Shown here one piece after another: positions 1-8,641 of a DNA stretch of 64,000 nt (position 1 is its first letter; each line of letters begins with the position of its first letter). The stretch is from NCBI GenBank assembly GCA_002825515.1, contig PJET01000001.1, positions 59,793 to 123,792 of the forward strand. Reading direction: 5' to 3'. The stretch is from Candidatus Thorarchaeota archaeon MP11T_1. GTDB lineage: Archaea; Asgardarchaeota; Thorarchaeia; Thorarchaeales; Thorarchaeaceae. The notes under the pieces were generated by a model. It had not been told where the DNA came from. It did no database searches and worked only from the letters and a program-made list of their open reading frames with translations. A program made the position numbers and the translations under genes.

Positions 1-689
1 AGAATGTCCAACTTGAGGTTAGTGAAATTGAGAATCCATGGCTGGATGCAGCGGTTATGGCATCACGATTGGCTAGACAACTCGAGAGAGGTGTCCGTTT
101 TCGCAGAATGGCGTATTGGATCCTCAGACGTGTGATGAGAGCGGGTGCTTTAGGCTGCGAGATAATTGTCAAAGGGAAACTTTCAAGCCGAAGAGCCCGA
201 TATCAGAAGTTCAAGCAGGGAAATATAGCAAAGACTGGAGAACCAGCTGATACCTTCGTGGACCATGCAAATGATATGGCAGTTCTAAAGCCAGGTGTTA
301 TTGGCATAACTGTTCGCATCATGAAACCCGAGTCACAAGTTCCTGGTGTCATTCATATAAAACAACCAAAGCCAAGGAAGAAGGAAGAGATTGAGCTATT
401 AAAGAAGCCTGAAGAAGAAGAGGCAGTTGAGGAAGCAGAAGTCGTTGAAGAGGCGCTTGAGGGAATCACCGACATTGATGAATTACGTGAACTGGAAGAA
501 CTTGATGGACTTGAGCTAGTGGATGAACCTATTGAAGTTGAGGAAAAGACCGAACCTGAACCTGAGGAGGAAATGTCATCCAAGGATGATGAGCCAGAGC
601 TCAAGGATGAATCTGAAGAGGTAGATGAAGACAAAATTCTGGAAGATCTCAAGGAATTGGATTCCTTAGATGAGGGAGGTGCGGAGTAG
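1..689 (+). CDS. rps3: Small ribosomal subunit protein uS3, 5'-truncated by window edge
   Basis: The frame is open from base 3 (NVQLEVSEIENPWLDAAVMA...), so the gene begins before the window and only about 228 C-terminal residues are seen. Motifs such as GVRFRRMAYW and GALGCEIIVKGKLSSRRA are typical of archaeal/eukaryotic uS3, which lines the mRNA entry site of the 30S subunit. After the conserved core (ending near the HIKQPKPRKK stretch) there is a tail of about 110 residues very rich in Glu and Asp, much longer than in most archaeal uS3. The stop overlaps the GTG start of uL29 by one base, so the two are translationally coupled. Confidence 0.96.
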   Translation, partial: NVQLEVSEIENPWLDAAVMASRLARQLERGVRFRRMAYWILRRVMRAGALGCEIIVKGKLSSRRARYQKFKQGNIAKTGEPADTFVDHANDMAVLKPGVIGITVRIMKPESQVPGVIHIKQPKPRKKEEIELLKKPEEEEAVEEAEVVEEALEGITDIDELRELEELDGLELVDEPIEVEEKTEPEPEEEMSSKDDEPELKDESEEVDEDKILEDLKELDSLDEGGAE

Positions 690-901
690 TGCCAGGACTC
701 AATGCAAAAGAGATTAGAAAACTGACTCCTGCAGAACGTCAGAAGAAGCTGGAGGAGCTATATAATGAAATGTCCACTATCAGAATCGAGTCAGCAACTG
801 GTGGGGGCACTGAGAATCCATATAGGATTCGCAACGTGAGGAAAGCAATCGCTCGCATTCTCACTATTCAACATGAAGAGGAGTTGGGAACATCAGAATG
901 A
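689..901 (+). CDS. rpl29: Large ribosomal subunit protein uL29
   Basis: A 70-residue protein with the uL29 pattern: a first helix LNAKEIRKLTPAERQKKLEE and a second helix with NPYRIRNVRKAIARILT. uL29 sits by the peptide exit tunnel. The start is a GTG that shares its first base with the uS3 stop; the stop overlaps the Rpp29 start (ATGA at 898). Family length is normal. It is in the usual archaeal position between uS3 and the RNase P subunit gene. Confidence 0.95.
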   Translation: MPGLNAKEIRKLTPAERQKKLEELYNEMSTIRIESATGGGTENPYRIRNVRKAIARILTIQHEEELGTSE

Positions 902-1182
902 CAATAACTCCTCAAAATATCATAAACCACGAGCTTGTGGGTCTCCGAACACACATCGTTGAATCAAAGGACCCTAGCCATGTATGCAGAAAGGGAATCA
1001 TTCTATCTGAATCAAAAGAGATGGTTCAAATTAGCACAGTTCGGGGTACAATTGCTGTTCCCAAGGGAATCTGTGTCTTTGATATGACTCTTCCTGATAG
1101 TACCGTAGTCCGAATTAATGGAGAACTACTCAAGGGAAGACCAGAGGACCGAGTAAAGAAACGCTTCAGTAGGAGCTGGTGA
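898..1182 (+). CDS. rnp1: RNase P protein component 1 (Rpp29/Pop4)
   Basis: 94 residues matching archaeal Rpp29: N-terminal [19 protein letters not shown] followed by the [18 protein letters not shown] beta strands and [15 protein letters not shown] of the Sm-like barrel. It is a protein subunit of RNase P, binding the specificity domain of the RNA and acting in tRNA 5' maturation. Its place between uL29 and uS17 is classical for archaea. The gene starts with an ATGA overlap with uL29 and its end overlaps the first codons of uS17. Its RNA partner is encoded in this window at 15820-16173. Confidence 0.94.
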   Translation: MTITPQNIINHELVGLRTHIVESKDPSHVCRKGIILSESKEMVQISTVRGTIAVPKGICVFDMTLPDSTVVRINGELLKGRPEDRVKKRFSRSW

Positions 1183-1184
1183 TT

Positions 1185-1553
1185 ATGGCTGCAACTAAGA
1201 ATAAAGTCCGAAACATTGGAATCCCAAATGTGGAGCCTCCAGAGAAGACCTGTGATGATAGAAACTGTCCATTTCATGGTAATCTTTCAGTCAGAGGTCG
1301 AGTTAGGGAAGGTACGGTCACTAGTACTAGGATGTATAAGACAATTGTCTTTCAAACCGATTATCTCAGTCTAATCAAAAAGTATGCACGATACGAACGT
1401 CGTAGATCAAAGAAATTAGCACACATACCACCATGTATTGAGGTAAATGTGGGAGATATCGTAAAAGTTGTGGAATGCCGCCCATTGAGCAAGAATGTGG
1501 CAAGTGTAGTTGTAGCAGTCACGCCAGCTGAAGAAGGAAAAATGGAGGAATAG
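1185..1553 (+). CDS. rps17: Small ribosomal subunit protein uS17
   Basis: uS17 of archaeal length (122 residues from the ATG at 1185; a start at 1179 overlapping the rnp1 stop is also possible and adds two residues). Shown by [18 protein letters not shown], then [18 protein letters not shown] and [19 protein letters not shown], an OB-fold 16S rRNA-binding protein. [10 protein letters not shown] at the N-terminus holds two cysteines. Lies in the operon four bases before uL14. Confidence 0.94.
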   Translation: MAATKNKVRNIGIPNVEPPEKTCDDRNCPFHGNLSVRGRVREGTVTSTRMYKTIVFQTDYLSLIKKYARYERRRSKKLAHIPPCIEVNVGDIVKVVECRPLSKNVASVVVAVTPAEEGKMEE

Positions 1554-1556
1554 CCT

Positions 1557-1979
1557 GTGTCAAGAAAAGTTGGAAGAGGTATTAGGAAATTTATGCCTCG
1601 AATAGCTCGAGGGCTCCCAATCGGTGCTAGGCTTTTGTGTACTGATAACTCTGGAGCCAAAGAACTGCAGCTAATTACTGTCTATGGCTACAAAGGTAAA
1701 TTGCGAAAGCTTGGGAAAGCTGGAGTTGGTGACATGGTAAATGTAGCAGTCACCAAGGGAAAGCAGGAACTGCGAAAACAGGTCCTTCAAGCAATAATTG
1801 TGAGACAAAGAAAACCATACAGAAGACCAGATGGAACCTGGATGCAGTTCGAAGATAATGCAGCTGTCCTAGTAAAACCAGGAGGCGAACCACAGGGCTC
1901 TGAACTTAGAGGTCCTATGGCAAGAGAGGTCACTCTGAAGTGGCCAAGAGTCGCCGCTATTGCGTCTAAGATTGTGTGA
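1557..1979 (+). CDS. rpl14: Large ribosomal subunit protein uL14
   Basis: 140 residues starting at a GTG just after the uS17 stop. ARLLCTDNSGAKELQLITVY and GVGDMVNVAVTKGKQELRKQ are diagnostic of uL14; the C-terminal part contains FEDNAAVLVKPGGEPQGSEL and GPMAREVTLKWPRVAAIAS. uL14 contributes to the subunit interface and the factor-binding side of the 50S. Length and order (after uS17, before uL24) are typical. Confidence 0.96.
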   Translation: MSRKVGRGIRKFMPRIARGLPIGARLLCTDNSGAKELQLITVYGYKGKLRKLGKAGVGDMVNVAVTKGKQELRKQVLQAIIVRQRKPYRRPDGTWMQFEDNAAVLVKPGGEPQGSELRGPMAREVTLKWPRVAAIASKIV

Positions 1980-1990
1980 GGGTATGAGTC

Positions 1991-2380
1991 ATGGTAAAGA
2001 AACCAGTATCAAAATCTCCAAGAAAACAACGCAGACGTGTGCAAAAAGCGTCTTTGCACGAACGAAAGAACTTGCTTAAGTGCCGACTTGATGAGTTCCT
2101 TCAGGAAGAATATGGCCTACGTTCCCTTGTTGTCAAGAAGGGTGATCTTGTCAAAATCATGAGAGGCCAGTTTCGTGACACAGAAGGTAAGGTCACTGGC
2201 GTTAGTTACAAGAAAGGTGTAGTCTTTCTTGATAATACTACAATCACAAAATCAGATGGAAAAGAATCAGTTGTTCCAATGCATCCATCAAACCTCATGC
2301 TTGTGAAGTTGGAGATAGATGATGAGAGGAAGGCTCTCATAGACAGTAAGATGATGAAAATCGTGGAGAGTGAGGAATAA
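1991..2380 (+). CDS. rpl24: Large ribosomal subunit protein uL24
   Basis: 129 residues with a basic N-terminus (SPRKQRRRVQKASLHERKNL) and a KOW motif around VKKGDLVKIMRGQFRDTEGK, as in archaeal uL24, an early assembly protein near the exit tunnel. The stop overlaps the ATG of eS4 by one base (TAATG), suggesting coupled translation. An alternative frame reading at 2370-2561 is a shadow. Confidence 0.95.
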   Translation: MVKKPVSKSPRKQRRRVQKASLHERKNLLKCRLDEFLQEEYGLRSLVVKKGDLVKIMRGQFRDTEGKVTGVSYKKGVVFLDNTTITKSDGKESVVPMHPSNLMLVKLEIDDERKALIDSKMMKIVESEE

Positions 2381-3135
2381 TGGCAAGAAGAGGTCAGAAA
2401 AAACACCTGAAACGGCTACCCGCACCCAGACACTGGCCAATCAAGAGAAAAGAGGCAAAATTCACAACGCGACCAATACCAGGACCACATCCCAAAGAAC
2501 ACAGTCTTACACTCGCTGTACTTCTAAGAGATGTTCTCGGATATGCAGAAAATATGCGTGAAGTTAAAGCAATACTCTCCAGTGGTCAGGTTAAAGTCGA
2601 TGGCGACATTCGCAAGAATATACGATTCCCTGTAGGACTAATGGATGTAGTAGAAATCACTACATCAGGAGAGCGTTTCAGACTGCTTCCAAAGATTCGA
2701 GGGGGTTTGAAACTTGTCAACATTGATGATGCAGAATCGAAATTCAAGCTGTGCCGGATTGAGAACAAGACAATGGTCAAAGGTGGCAAAATCCAACTTA
2801 GCCTTCATGATGGAAGGACCTTGCTACTTCCTGAGGGAGAGAACCCCTCGGATTATCATACTCTTGACACTCTAAAGCTTGGAATTCCAGAGCAGAAACT
2901 CATGAAGACAATAGCTCTTGACAAAGGAGTTTATGCAGTTGTTTCGCGTGGAAAGAACATTGGAATCGAAGGAAAAATCCTTGAAATTGAGAGGAGAGTT
3001 GGAACCCACGCGAGTACAGTTACACTGCAGGATCCTGAAGGCAATAGGTTCCAGACTGCACTTGAATATGTCTTTGTTGTAGGAAAGAGTAAGCCAGAAG
3101 TCACTCTAGAAACCGGTGGAGGTGGTTCAGAGTGA
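2380..3135 (+). CDS. rps4e: Small ribosomal subunit protein eS4
   Basis: 251-residue eS4, a protein found only in archaea and eukaryotes. The N-terminus MARRGQKKHLKRLPAPRHWP is the family signature; an S4-like RNA-binding segment follows (AENMREVKAILSSGQVKVDG), then the central domain (DGRTLLLPEGENPSDYHT) and a C-terminal KOW-like region (VSRGKNIGIEGKILEIE). Length is close to the archaeal norm. Its stop overlaps the uL5 start (GTGAG region at 3132). Confidence 0.96.
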   Translation: MARRGQKKHLKRLPAPRHWPIKRKEAKFTTRPIPGPHPKEHSLTLAVLLRDVLGYAENMREVKAILSSGQVKVDGDIRKNIRFPVGLMDVVEITTSGERFRLLPKIRGGLKLVNIDDAESKFKLCRIENKTMVKGGKIQLSLHDGRTLLLPEGENPSDYHTLDTLKLGIPEQKLMKTIALDKGVYAVVSRGKNIGIEGKILEIERRVGTHASTVTLQDPEGNRFQTALEYVFVVGKSKPEVTLETGGGGSE

Positions 3136-3707
3136 GTATTGAGAATGAGCAAGTCTTTGTAGAAGACTGGAAAGCATTTCCAATGAGAGCGCCCCATATA
3201 GCCAAGGTTGTCATAGACATTTGCACTGGTGGTGGTGAACCACTTAGCAAGGCAGCAACAATTCTCGAAGAGCTCACTGGACAGACTCCGACTCAGTCTA
3301 AGGCTCGTCAAACTGTCCGTGATTTTGGTATTCGTAGAAAGGAGCCAATTGCAGTTAGAGTTACTTTGAGACACAAGAAAGCTGTGGATTTCCTATCTAG
3401 AGCACTAAAAGCCAAGGATAATGTTTTGCTGATCAAGAATTGGGATCTTGATGGTAATTTTGCGTTTGGAATTGCAGAACACATTGACATTCCAGATGTA
3501 AAGTATGATCCGCAGCTTGGAATTCAGGGCATGAACATAACAGTATGTATTGAACGACCTGGCTTCAGAGTGAAGCGCAGACGAAGAAGAAAGACGAAGG
3601 TTCCATACAGGCATCGCCTGACTCCTGAAGAGAGTATGGTCTTCGTCAAGAACAAGTTTGGAATCGAGATACTCGAGAAAGAGCGTGAGCGGACATATCT
3701 GTTCTGA
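3132..3707 (+). CDS. rpl5: Large ribosomal subunit protein uL5
   Basis: 191 residues, recognised from LSKAATILEELTGQTPTQSK, the RQTVRDFGIRRKEPIAVRVT segment and FGIAEHIDIPDVKYDPQLGI. uL5 binds 5S rRNA and contacts P-site tRNA. The start is a GTG overlapping the eS4 stop. About 20 basic residues (FRVKRRRRRKTKVPYRHR) precede the C-terminal helix. Confidence 0.95.
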   Translation: MSIENEQVFVEDWKAFPMRAPHIAKVVIDICTGGGEPLSKAATILEELTGQTPTQSKARQTVRDFGIRRKEPIAVRVTLRHKKAVDFLSRALKAKDNVLLIKNWDLDGNFAFGIAEHIDIPDVKYDPQLGIQGMNITVCIERPGFRVKRRRRRKTKVPYRHRLTPEESMVFVKNKFGIEILEKERERTYLF

Positions 3708-3718
3708 GGTGACCAAAG

Positions 3719-3889
3719 ATGAGTACAAAGAAAGAGCGGACTAGACAACGCAAAAAGATGGGCAAAGGCAGCAGAACATGTGTCCGGTGTGGTACACATC
3801 AGGCTATAATTAGATCATATGGCTTGAACATGTGCCGACGTTGTTTCAGAGAAACTGCGGAAAAACTTGGTTTCCGTAAGTATGAGTAA
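3719..3889 (+). CDS. rps14: Small ribosomal subunit protein uS14 (zinc-binding)
   Basis: A short 56-residue gene that is easily missed. It reads [17 protein letters not shown], then [12 protein letters not shown] and ends FRKYE. Two CxxC pairs form the zinc ribbon of the C+ type uS14, and length and sequence match archaeal uS14. A GAGGTGA ribosome-binding site lies just upstream of the ATG, between the uL5 stop and this start. It sits between uL5 and uS8, the conserved archaeal position. Confidence 0.95.
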   Translation: MSTKKERTRQRKKMGKGSRTCVRCGTHQAIIRSYGLNMCRRCFRETAEKLGFRKYE

Positions 3890-3907
3890 GGAGGCTTAAC
3901 AGAAAAA

Positions 3908-4300
3908 ATGACACTACTAGACCCATTGGCCGATGCAATGTCAAACATATACAACAGTGAGATTGTGGGTAAGCCCGAAGTGGTAATTGCTCCCGCATCG
4001 CGCCTAATAGAGAAGGTATTGCAGGTGATGCAATCGAAGGGGTACATCGGAGAGTTTGAACGGATTGATGATGGAAAAGCGGGTAGATTCCGCATTCAAC
4101 TAATGGGCCGTACAAACAAGTGTGGTGTGATCAAGCCTAGATTCCCAGTTCGACGGGATGGGTTCGAGAAATTCGAGAAACGCTTCCTACCAGCCTACAA
4201 CTATGGCATTCTGATTGTTACTACTCCGGAGGGTGTAATGACACATGAAGATGCAAAGACACGTGGGATTGGAGGAAGACTACTGGCATATGTATATTGA
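3908..4300 (+). CDS. rps8: Small ribosomal subunit protein uS8
   Basis: 130 residues beginning [18 protein letters not shown], the family N-terminus, and ending [13 protein letters not shown], close to the canonical GGRLL(A)YVY/W ending. uS8 binds helix 21 of 16S rRNA early in 30S assembly. A GGAGG ribosome-binding site is at 3890-3894, upstream of the ATG. Length is the archaeal norm. Confidence 0.96.
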   Translation: MTLLDPLADAMSNIYNSEIVGKPEVVIAPASRLIEKVLQVMQSKGYIGEFERIDDGKAGRFRIQLMGRTNKCGVIKPRFPVRRDGFEKFEKRFLPAYNYGILIVTTPEGVMTHEDAKTRGIGGRLLAYVY

Positions 4301-4313
4301 GGAGATTTGACAG

Positions 4314-4877
4314 ATGTCTAAAGATGCAGTCTACGATCAACGGATTGAGATACCTAGTGAGTGTCAGATTTCCTTGACAGACAAAACAGTGACAGTTAGT
4401 GGTCCTAAGGGTTCGCTGAAAAGATCATTTCCAGAACCACAGACACAGATTGCTACTGAAGGTAATGAATTGGTTGTGACTACTCACGTCAATAGAAAGA
4501 GAACAAGGGCACTTGTTGGAACAGTTGTTGCCCATGTCCGTAATATGCTGATCGGCGTGCAGCATGGTTACGAGTATGAAATGAAGATTGTTTACAGCCA
4601 CTTCCCAATCACAGTGGAAATTCGAGACAAATCCGTGATTATCAAGAACTTCATCGGAGAGCGGGGTGTAAGAACTGCTCGCTTAATCGGTGATGTTGAA
4701 GTGAAGACCACTGAAGATGAAGTCTTCATCAGTGGAATCGATATTGAACATGTATCACAGAGTGCAGCCAATATCCAACAAGCCTGCAAAATCCGTGACA
4801 AAGATCGAAGAGTCTTCCTGGATGGTATCTATGTCATTAGGAAGAGGAAGGGCGAGGAAGTGAAGTCAATAGTATAG
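4314..4877 (+). CDS. rpl6: Large ribosomal subunit protein uL6
   Basis: 187 residues, two-repeat uL6. Repeat one holds LTDKTVTVSGPKGSLKRSFP; the second holds HFPITVEIRDKSVIIKNFIG followed by GERGVRTARL and DIEHVSQSAANIQQACKIRD, all typical of the archaeal/eukaryotic (L9e) type. It binds 23S rRNA near the sarcin-ricin loop. A GGAG site precedes the ATG. Next is eL32, 13 bases downstream. Confidence 0.96.
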   Translation: MSKDAVYDQRIEIPSECQISLTDKTVTVSGPKGSLKRSFPEPQTQIATEGNELVVTTHVNRKRTRALVGTVVAHVRNMLIGVQHGYEYEMKIVYSHFPITVEIRDKSVIIKNFIGERGVRTARLIGDVEVKTTEDEVFISGIDIEHVSQSAANIQQACKIRDKDRRVFLDGIYVIRKRKGEEVKSIV

Positions 4878-4890
4878 GAGAGGGAATGAT

Positions 4891-5706
4891 ATGTCAAAGA
4901 AACCAAAACTGAGCGATATCCCAGGAGTTGGTCCAGCAATGGAGGAAAAACTCCGTGATGCTGGTATCAAGACAGTCCTTAGTCTATCTAAGATGGATCC
5001 CAAGAAACTCGCTGAAAAAGTAGAAGGCATTGGAGAAACCAGCGCAGAGAACCTCATCACTGAGGCAAAGAAAATAATTCCCAAGGATGAACCTAAGCCA
5101 AAAGAAAAGGCTGAGAAGAAACCCAAAAAGAAGAAAGCTGAACTAAAAGCTGAGAAGCCAAAAACGAAGAAGGTTGAGGAAAAACCAAAGCCAAAGAAGG
5201 TTAAGCCGAAAAAGGAGCCTAAGAAAGCAGCTCCCAAGAAGAAAGCAAAGGTCGAGGTTCCTCTTAGAATAAAAAACACTGATCAACGAATGTTAAGGAT
5301 TGCCACAGAGAAAAAGAAGCGCATGCCTAAATTCCATCATGAGCAAGCTCATAGATGGACTCGAGTGAGTAATTCTTGGCGCAGAGTCAAGGGTATTGAT
5401 AGTGCAACTCGTGAGAAACAAAAGGGTCGTATTGCTATGGTATCATCTGGTTATCGGACACCCAAAGCTGTGAGAGACCTACATCCCTCATTATTCGTAG
5501 AGGTCAGAGTTCACAGACCATCTGAGCTTGATGAGCTAGACCCAGAGGTGCATGCAGTTAGAATTGCCTCAACTGTAGGATTCAGGAAACGACAAGAGAT
5601 ACTTGCCGCTGCAGATGCAAAATACCTGAGAGTGCTCAACCCAGGAAGAGGTGAGGAGTTTGAAGAGGAAGACCTCTTCACGGATCTTGACTTGGAGGAG
5701 GATTAG
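4891..5706 (+). CDS. rpl32e: Large ribosomal subunit protein eL32 with N-terminal helix-hairpin-helix extension
   Basis: 271 residues, about twice the usual core. Residues 5-62 form a helix-hairpin-helix unit (LSDIPGVGPAMEEKLRDAGI, then VEGIGETSAENLI); residues 63-125 are a Lys/Pro/Glu linker; the eL32 core runs from about 130 (RIATEKKKRMPKFHHEQAHR, then GYRTPKAVRDLHPS). The end is acidic (EEEDLFTDLDLEED). N-terminal HhH fusions to eL32 are known in some other archaea, so this is unusual but not unique. The HhH likely adds an RNA contact on the ribosome surface (inference). Confidence 0.94.
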   Translation: MSKKPKLSDIPGVGPAMEEKLRDAGIKTVLSLSKMDPKKLAEKVEGIGETSAENLITEAKKIIPKDEPKPKEKAEKKPKKKKAELKAEKPKTKKVEEKPKPKKVKPKKEPKKAAPKKKAKVEVPLRIKNTDQRMLRIATEKKKRMPKFHHEQAHRWTRVSNSWRRVKGIDSATREKQKGRIAMVSSGYRTPKAVRDLHPSLFVEVRVHRPSELDELDPEVHAVRIASTVGFRKRQEILAAADAKYLRVLNPGRGEEFEEEDLFTDLDLEED

Positions 5707-5708
5707 AA

Positions 5709-6155
5709 TTGAAACTTAGTACTCAGAAAAGACTCGCCGCCGATGTTTTGAAGTGCGGTGAAACCCGTGTCTGGATGGATCCTCAATTCGAGGATGAAAT
5801 CAGTCTAGCTATAACTAGGGATGATATTAGACGCCTGGTTGATGAAGGTGCTATTCAAAAGAAGCCAGTTCGCGGTGTCAGCAGAGGTCGTGCTCGATTC
5901 AACCTTCGTCAGAAACGGAAAGGTCAGAGGTCAGGTCCTGGAACAAAGAAAGGGAAATCGACATCTAAGCTGAGTGGCAAGGATCGATGGATGATGAAGA
6001 TTCGACCTATGCGACGAGAACTTCGAAAACTTAGGAACGAAGGGAAGATATCACCAAGAGTCTATAGAGATTTGTATCTAAAGGCAAAGGGTAATGCTTT
6101 CAGAAATACTGCTCACCTTAGAACATACATATCAGAACGGAGGCTGGCTAAATAA
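5709..6155 (+). CDS. rpl19e: Large ribosomal subunit protein eL19
   Basis: 148 residues with the eL19 N-terminus [20 protein letters not shown] and the helical, very basic C-terminal part ([20 protein letters not shown]). eL19 is absent from bacteria and forms part of the exit-tunnel rim and an intersubunit bridge. The start is TTG (5709), two bases after the eL32 stop; its stop overlaps the uL18 ATG by one base. Confidence 0.95.
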   Translation: MKLSTQKRLAADVLKCGETRVWMDPQFEDEISLAITRDDIRRLVDEGAIQKKPVRGVSRGRARFNLRQKRKGQRSGPGTKKGKSTSKLSGKDRWMMKIRPMRRELRKLRNEGKISPRVYRDLYLKAKGNAFRNTAHLRTYISERRLAK

Positions 6156-6913
6156 TGGCACAGGGACCGACATATAGAGTCAAGTTTCGACGCAGAAGAG
6201 AAGGCAAGACAAACTACTATCGTCGTAGAAGGTTATTGCTCTCCAGAGACCCGAGACTTGTAGTTAGAAAGACAAACACAAACACCATTGTACAGATAGT
6301 GAATGCTAGTGTAATTGGAGATTCAACTGTAGCGTCAGCTATCTCAACAGAGCTTGTGGACCATGGATGGACAGCTGCAACAGGCAATATCCCTGCAGCA
6401 TACCTGACAGGTTTTCTGGCAGCTCTTAGGGCGAAAAGTCATGGTGTAAAAGAAGCTGTGTTGGATGTTGGTCTGAATCCACCAGTCAAAGGTTCAAGAG
6501 TCTATGCAGCATTAAAAGGTGCAATCGATGCTGGACTTGAGGTGCCACATAATCCAGAAGTGCTTCCAGATGAATCAAGAATTAAAGGTGAGCATATTGT
6601 TTCAGCCTACGAGCACTTTGGCGATAAGTCATCTATGTTTAGCGAGTTAGGAAAGAAGAAGACCGCAATAACGACCATTCCTAAGAAAGTCGAAACGGTC
6701 AAAAAAGCACTGGAAGATATTCCGGCTGCTCAATTGAAGAAGAAGAAAGCCAAACCACCTGCAAAGAAGAAAGCTGCAGAGAAGCCAAAGGCAAAGAAAG
6801 CTGTGAAGGAAAAGCCCTCAGTTTCACCTCCACGAGCTATCCCTCGAAAACCAAAGGCAAAGAAGCTAGTTGCTAAAGGTCGTGGCAAGAAAGGCAAGAA
6901 GAGTAAAAGTTAG
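6155..6913 (+). CDS. rpl18: Large ribosomal subunit protein uL18 with long basic tail
   Basis: 252 residues. The uL18 core (about 1-190) begins with [20 protein letters not shown] and contains [20 protein letters not shown] and [20 protein letters not shown]; it binds 5S rRNA together with uL5. The last 60 or so residues are a low-complexity Lys/Ala/Pro tail ([17 protein letters not shown]...), reminiscent of the eL32 linker in the same operon. Several ribosomal proteins here carry such charged extensions. Coupled to eL19 by TAATG overlap. Confidence 0.95.
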   Translation: MAQGPTYRVKFRRRREGKTNYYRRRRLLLSRDPRLVVRKTNTNTIVQIVNASVIGDSTVASAISTELVDHGWTAATGNIPAAYLTGFLAALRAKSHGVKEAVLDVGLNPPVKGSRVYAALKGAIDAGLEVPHNPEVLPDESRIKGEHIVSAYEHFGDKSSMFSELGKKKTAITTIPKKVETVKKALEDIPAAQLKKKKAKPPAKKKAAEKPKAKKAVKEKPSVSPPRAIPRKPKAKKLVAKGRGKKGKKSKS

Positions 6914-6926
6914 GGGATGATATGTG

Positions 6927-7604
6927 ATGAGTAAACAAAGAAGAAGAAGACAACCGCGTGCTGAGATCAATCCATTGGATGAATGGATTCCCAAGACAAA
7001 GCTTGGCAGGCTTGTGAAAGAGGGACATATCAACTCCATAGAAGAAATCATGCAAAACAATTACAGAATTAGAGAACCTGAGATTGTTGATGCTCTGTTT
7101 CCAGACCTTCGACAGGAAGTAGTCGATGTCACTCTTGTACAGCGACAATCAGACAGCGGTCAGCAGAAGAGCTTCAGAATAACAGTCATAGTTGGAAATG
7201 GCGAGGGAGTTCTTGGAATTGGTGTTGGTAAAGCACCAGAGTTTGTTCCAGCGGTCCGAGCAGCTGAATCTAGAGCGAAGTTGAATATCACAATGTTCCG
7301 AAGAGGTTGTGGTTCTTGGGAGTGTAGATGTCAAGATCCGCATAGTATTCCGTTTCAGGTCAGTGGATCTTCTGGTTCGGTGTCAGTCACTCTCAGACCA
7401 GCACCAAAGGGAACGGGTCTTGTCACTGCAGATGTTGGAAAAATAGTCTTGAGAATTGCAGGACTGAACGATGTTTGGTCGATTACAAAGGGACGGTCTC
7501 GAACATCTTCCAATTTTGCTAAAGCCTTTGTTGATGCCTTAATACAGACATACCGCATGCTTCCTCCACAAGAGTGGGGAAAAACAGGAGTGGCTGAGAT
7601 ATGA
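6927..7604 (+). CDS. rps5: Small ribosomal subunit protein uS5
   Basis: 225 residues from the ATG at 6927 (a GTG three bases earlier is possible). uS5 is recognised from INPLDEWIPKTKLGRLVKEG, the dsRNA-binding-like part with GNGEGVLGIGVGKAPEFVPA and the C-terminal domain APKGTGLVTADVGKIVLRIA. It shapes the mRNA entry tunnel and decoding accuracy. A GGGGATGAT region precedes the start; the end overlaps the uL30 ATG. Confidence 0.96.
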   Translation: MSKQRRRRQPRAEINPLDEWIPKTKLGRLVKEGHINSIEEIMQNNYRIREPEIVDALFPDLRQEVVDVTLVQRQSDSGQQKSFRITVIVGNGEGVLGIGVGKAPEFVPAVRAAESRAKLNITMFRRGCGSWECRCQDPHSIPFQVSGSSGSVSVTLRPAPKGTGLVTADVGKIVLRIAGLNDVWSITKGRSRTSSNFAKAFVDALIQTYRMLPPQEWGKTGVAEI

Positions 7605-8083
7605 CTGAAACAGAAAAAATTGTGTTAGCAATTCGTGTGAGAGGTAATGTCAGAGTGAGACCAGAGATTGAAGCCACATTAGATAAACTTCTACTTGGCC
7701 GTCTTCATCAAGCACGACTATTGAAGGTTTCACCAAGCTTGCAAGGTATGATTACAAAAGCAAAAGATTACATCGTTTGGGGTGAGGTTTCCGGTGAGGT
7801 CATCGAAAAGCTCCTCACAAAAAGAGGTCGTGTGCCTGGGAATGATAGACTAACTGACAGTTACGTGAAGAAGAATTCAAAGTATGGCAGTGTCAAAGCT
7901 CTAGCAAAGGCAATCACTTCTGGGGAAGCAGACGTGAAAGACGTAGATGGCTTGAAGCCCGTGTTTAGATTGACCCCGCCCACAAAGGGATTCAAAGGAC
8001 AAAAGAAACTTGGTGCTGGGATGGGCGGTGTGACAGGATATCGTGGGGAAGAGATCAATAGTCTTGCCCTGCGAATGATATGA
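7601..8083 (+). CDS. rpl30: Large ribosomal subunit protein uL30
   Basis: 160 residues, the archaeal/eukaryotic long form. LAIRVRGNVRVRPEIEATLD and the HQARLLKVSPSLQGMITKAK stretch mark the ferredoxin-like uL30 core; PPTKGFKGQKKLGAGMGGVT is the family C-terminal part. ATGA overlap with uS5. The next gene is not uL15, as would be expected, but a small heat-shock protein 10 bases downstream. Confidence 0.95.
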   Translation: MTETEKIVLAIRVRGNVRVRPEIEATLDKLLLGRLHQARLLKVSPSLQGMITKAKDYIVWGEVSGEVIEKLLTKRGRVPGNDRLTDSYVKKNSKYGSVKALAKAITSGEADVKDVDGLKPVFRLTPPTKGFKGQKKLGAGMGGVTGYRGEEINSLALRMI

Positions 8084-8093
8084 GGTGTAGAAG

Positions 8094-8627
8094 ATGTCGT
8101 GGGACAACGGAGATGATGAAACTCGAAGAAAACTTCGACGCTGGTTTGGTGATGTCCTACCAGAAGAGTTGTTGCGTCAAATCGAAGAAATGATGAACAG
8201 AATGATGGAAGGTATGAATGAAGGCACTTTGTTTGACAATGAGGCGTTCGAAGAGATGCTTCGAGATCCAGAAGGGACAAATCCGTACGTATTCGGATTC
8301 TCTATGAAGGTTGGACCTGATGGAAAGCCAATTATTCAGCGCTTCGGTAATCCGCCGATAGACGAAGGTATTGAAACAGCTCCTAGTTTGGAACCTCTTG
8401 TAGATATAGTCGAAGAGAACGATGAAATAATAGTTGTCGCAGAGGTACCAGGCGTGAACAAAGATGAAATCAAGGTTCGAATCAAGGGGACAACCCTGAC
8501 GATACATGCAGATAATCCCCAGAAACCATACCATAAGGTCATCGAGCTTCCATCCAAAGTAAAGAAGGATGATGCAAAATCAGCAATTCGTAATGGTGTT
8601 TTAGAGGTACGCCTCAAAAAGGAATAG
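8094..8627 (+). CDS. Hsp20/alpha-crystallin family small heat-shock protein
   Basis: 177 residues. The alpha-crystallin domain runs from about 92 to the end (LEPLVDIVEENDEIIVVAEV, PGVNKDEIKVRIKGTTLTIH, then NGVLEVRLKKE); the family signature GVLEV is present. The N-terminal half is predicted helical and Met/Glu-rich (EEMMNRMMEGMNEGT) and there is no IXI tail beyond the domain. It would hold unfolding proteins in an ATP-independent way. It sits inside the ribosomal operon between uL30 and uL15, with short spacers on both sides (10 and 14 bases) and its own GGTG ribosome-binding site, so it is almost certainly co-transcribed with ribosomal proteins. Confidence 0.9.
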   Translation: MSWDNGDDETRRKLRRWFGDVLPEELLRQIEEMMNRMMEGMNEGTLFDNEAFEEMLRDPEGTNPYVFGFSMKVGPDGKPIIQRFGNPPIDEGIETAPSLEPLVDIVEENDEIIVVAEVPGVNKDEIKVRIKGTTLTIHADNPQKPYHKVIELPSKVKKDDAKSAIRNGVLEVRLKKE

Positions 8628-8641
8628 AGGGATGAAGTAAA

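Noticed and set aside
353..652. Serine-rich open frame opposite uS3
   Set aside because: Antisense shadow of the Glu-rich uS3 tail; GAA/GAG read backwards gives TTC/CTC-type Ser/Phe codons. No promoter or ribosome-binding site.
4866..5279. Phe-rich frame opposite eL32
   Set aside because: Reverse reading of the Lys-rich linker; not a gene.
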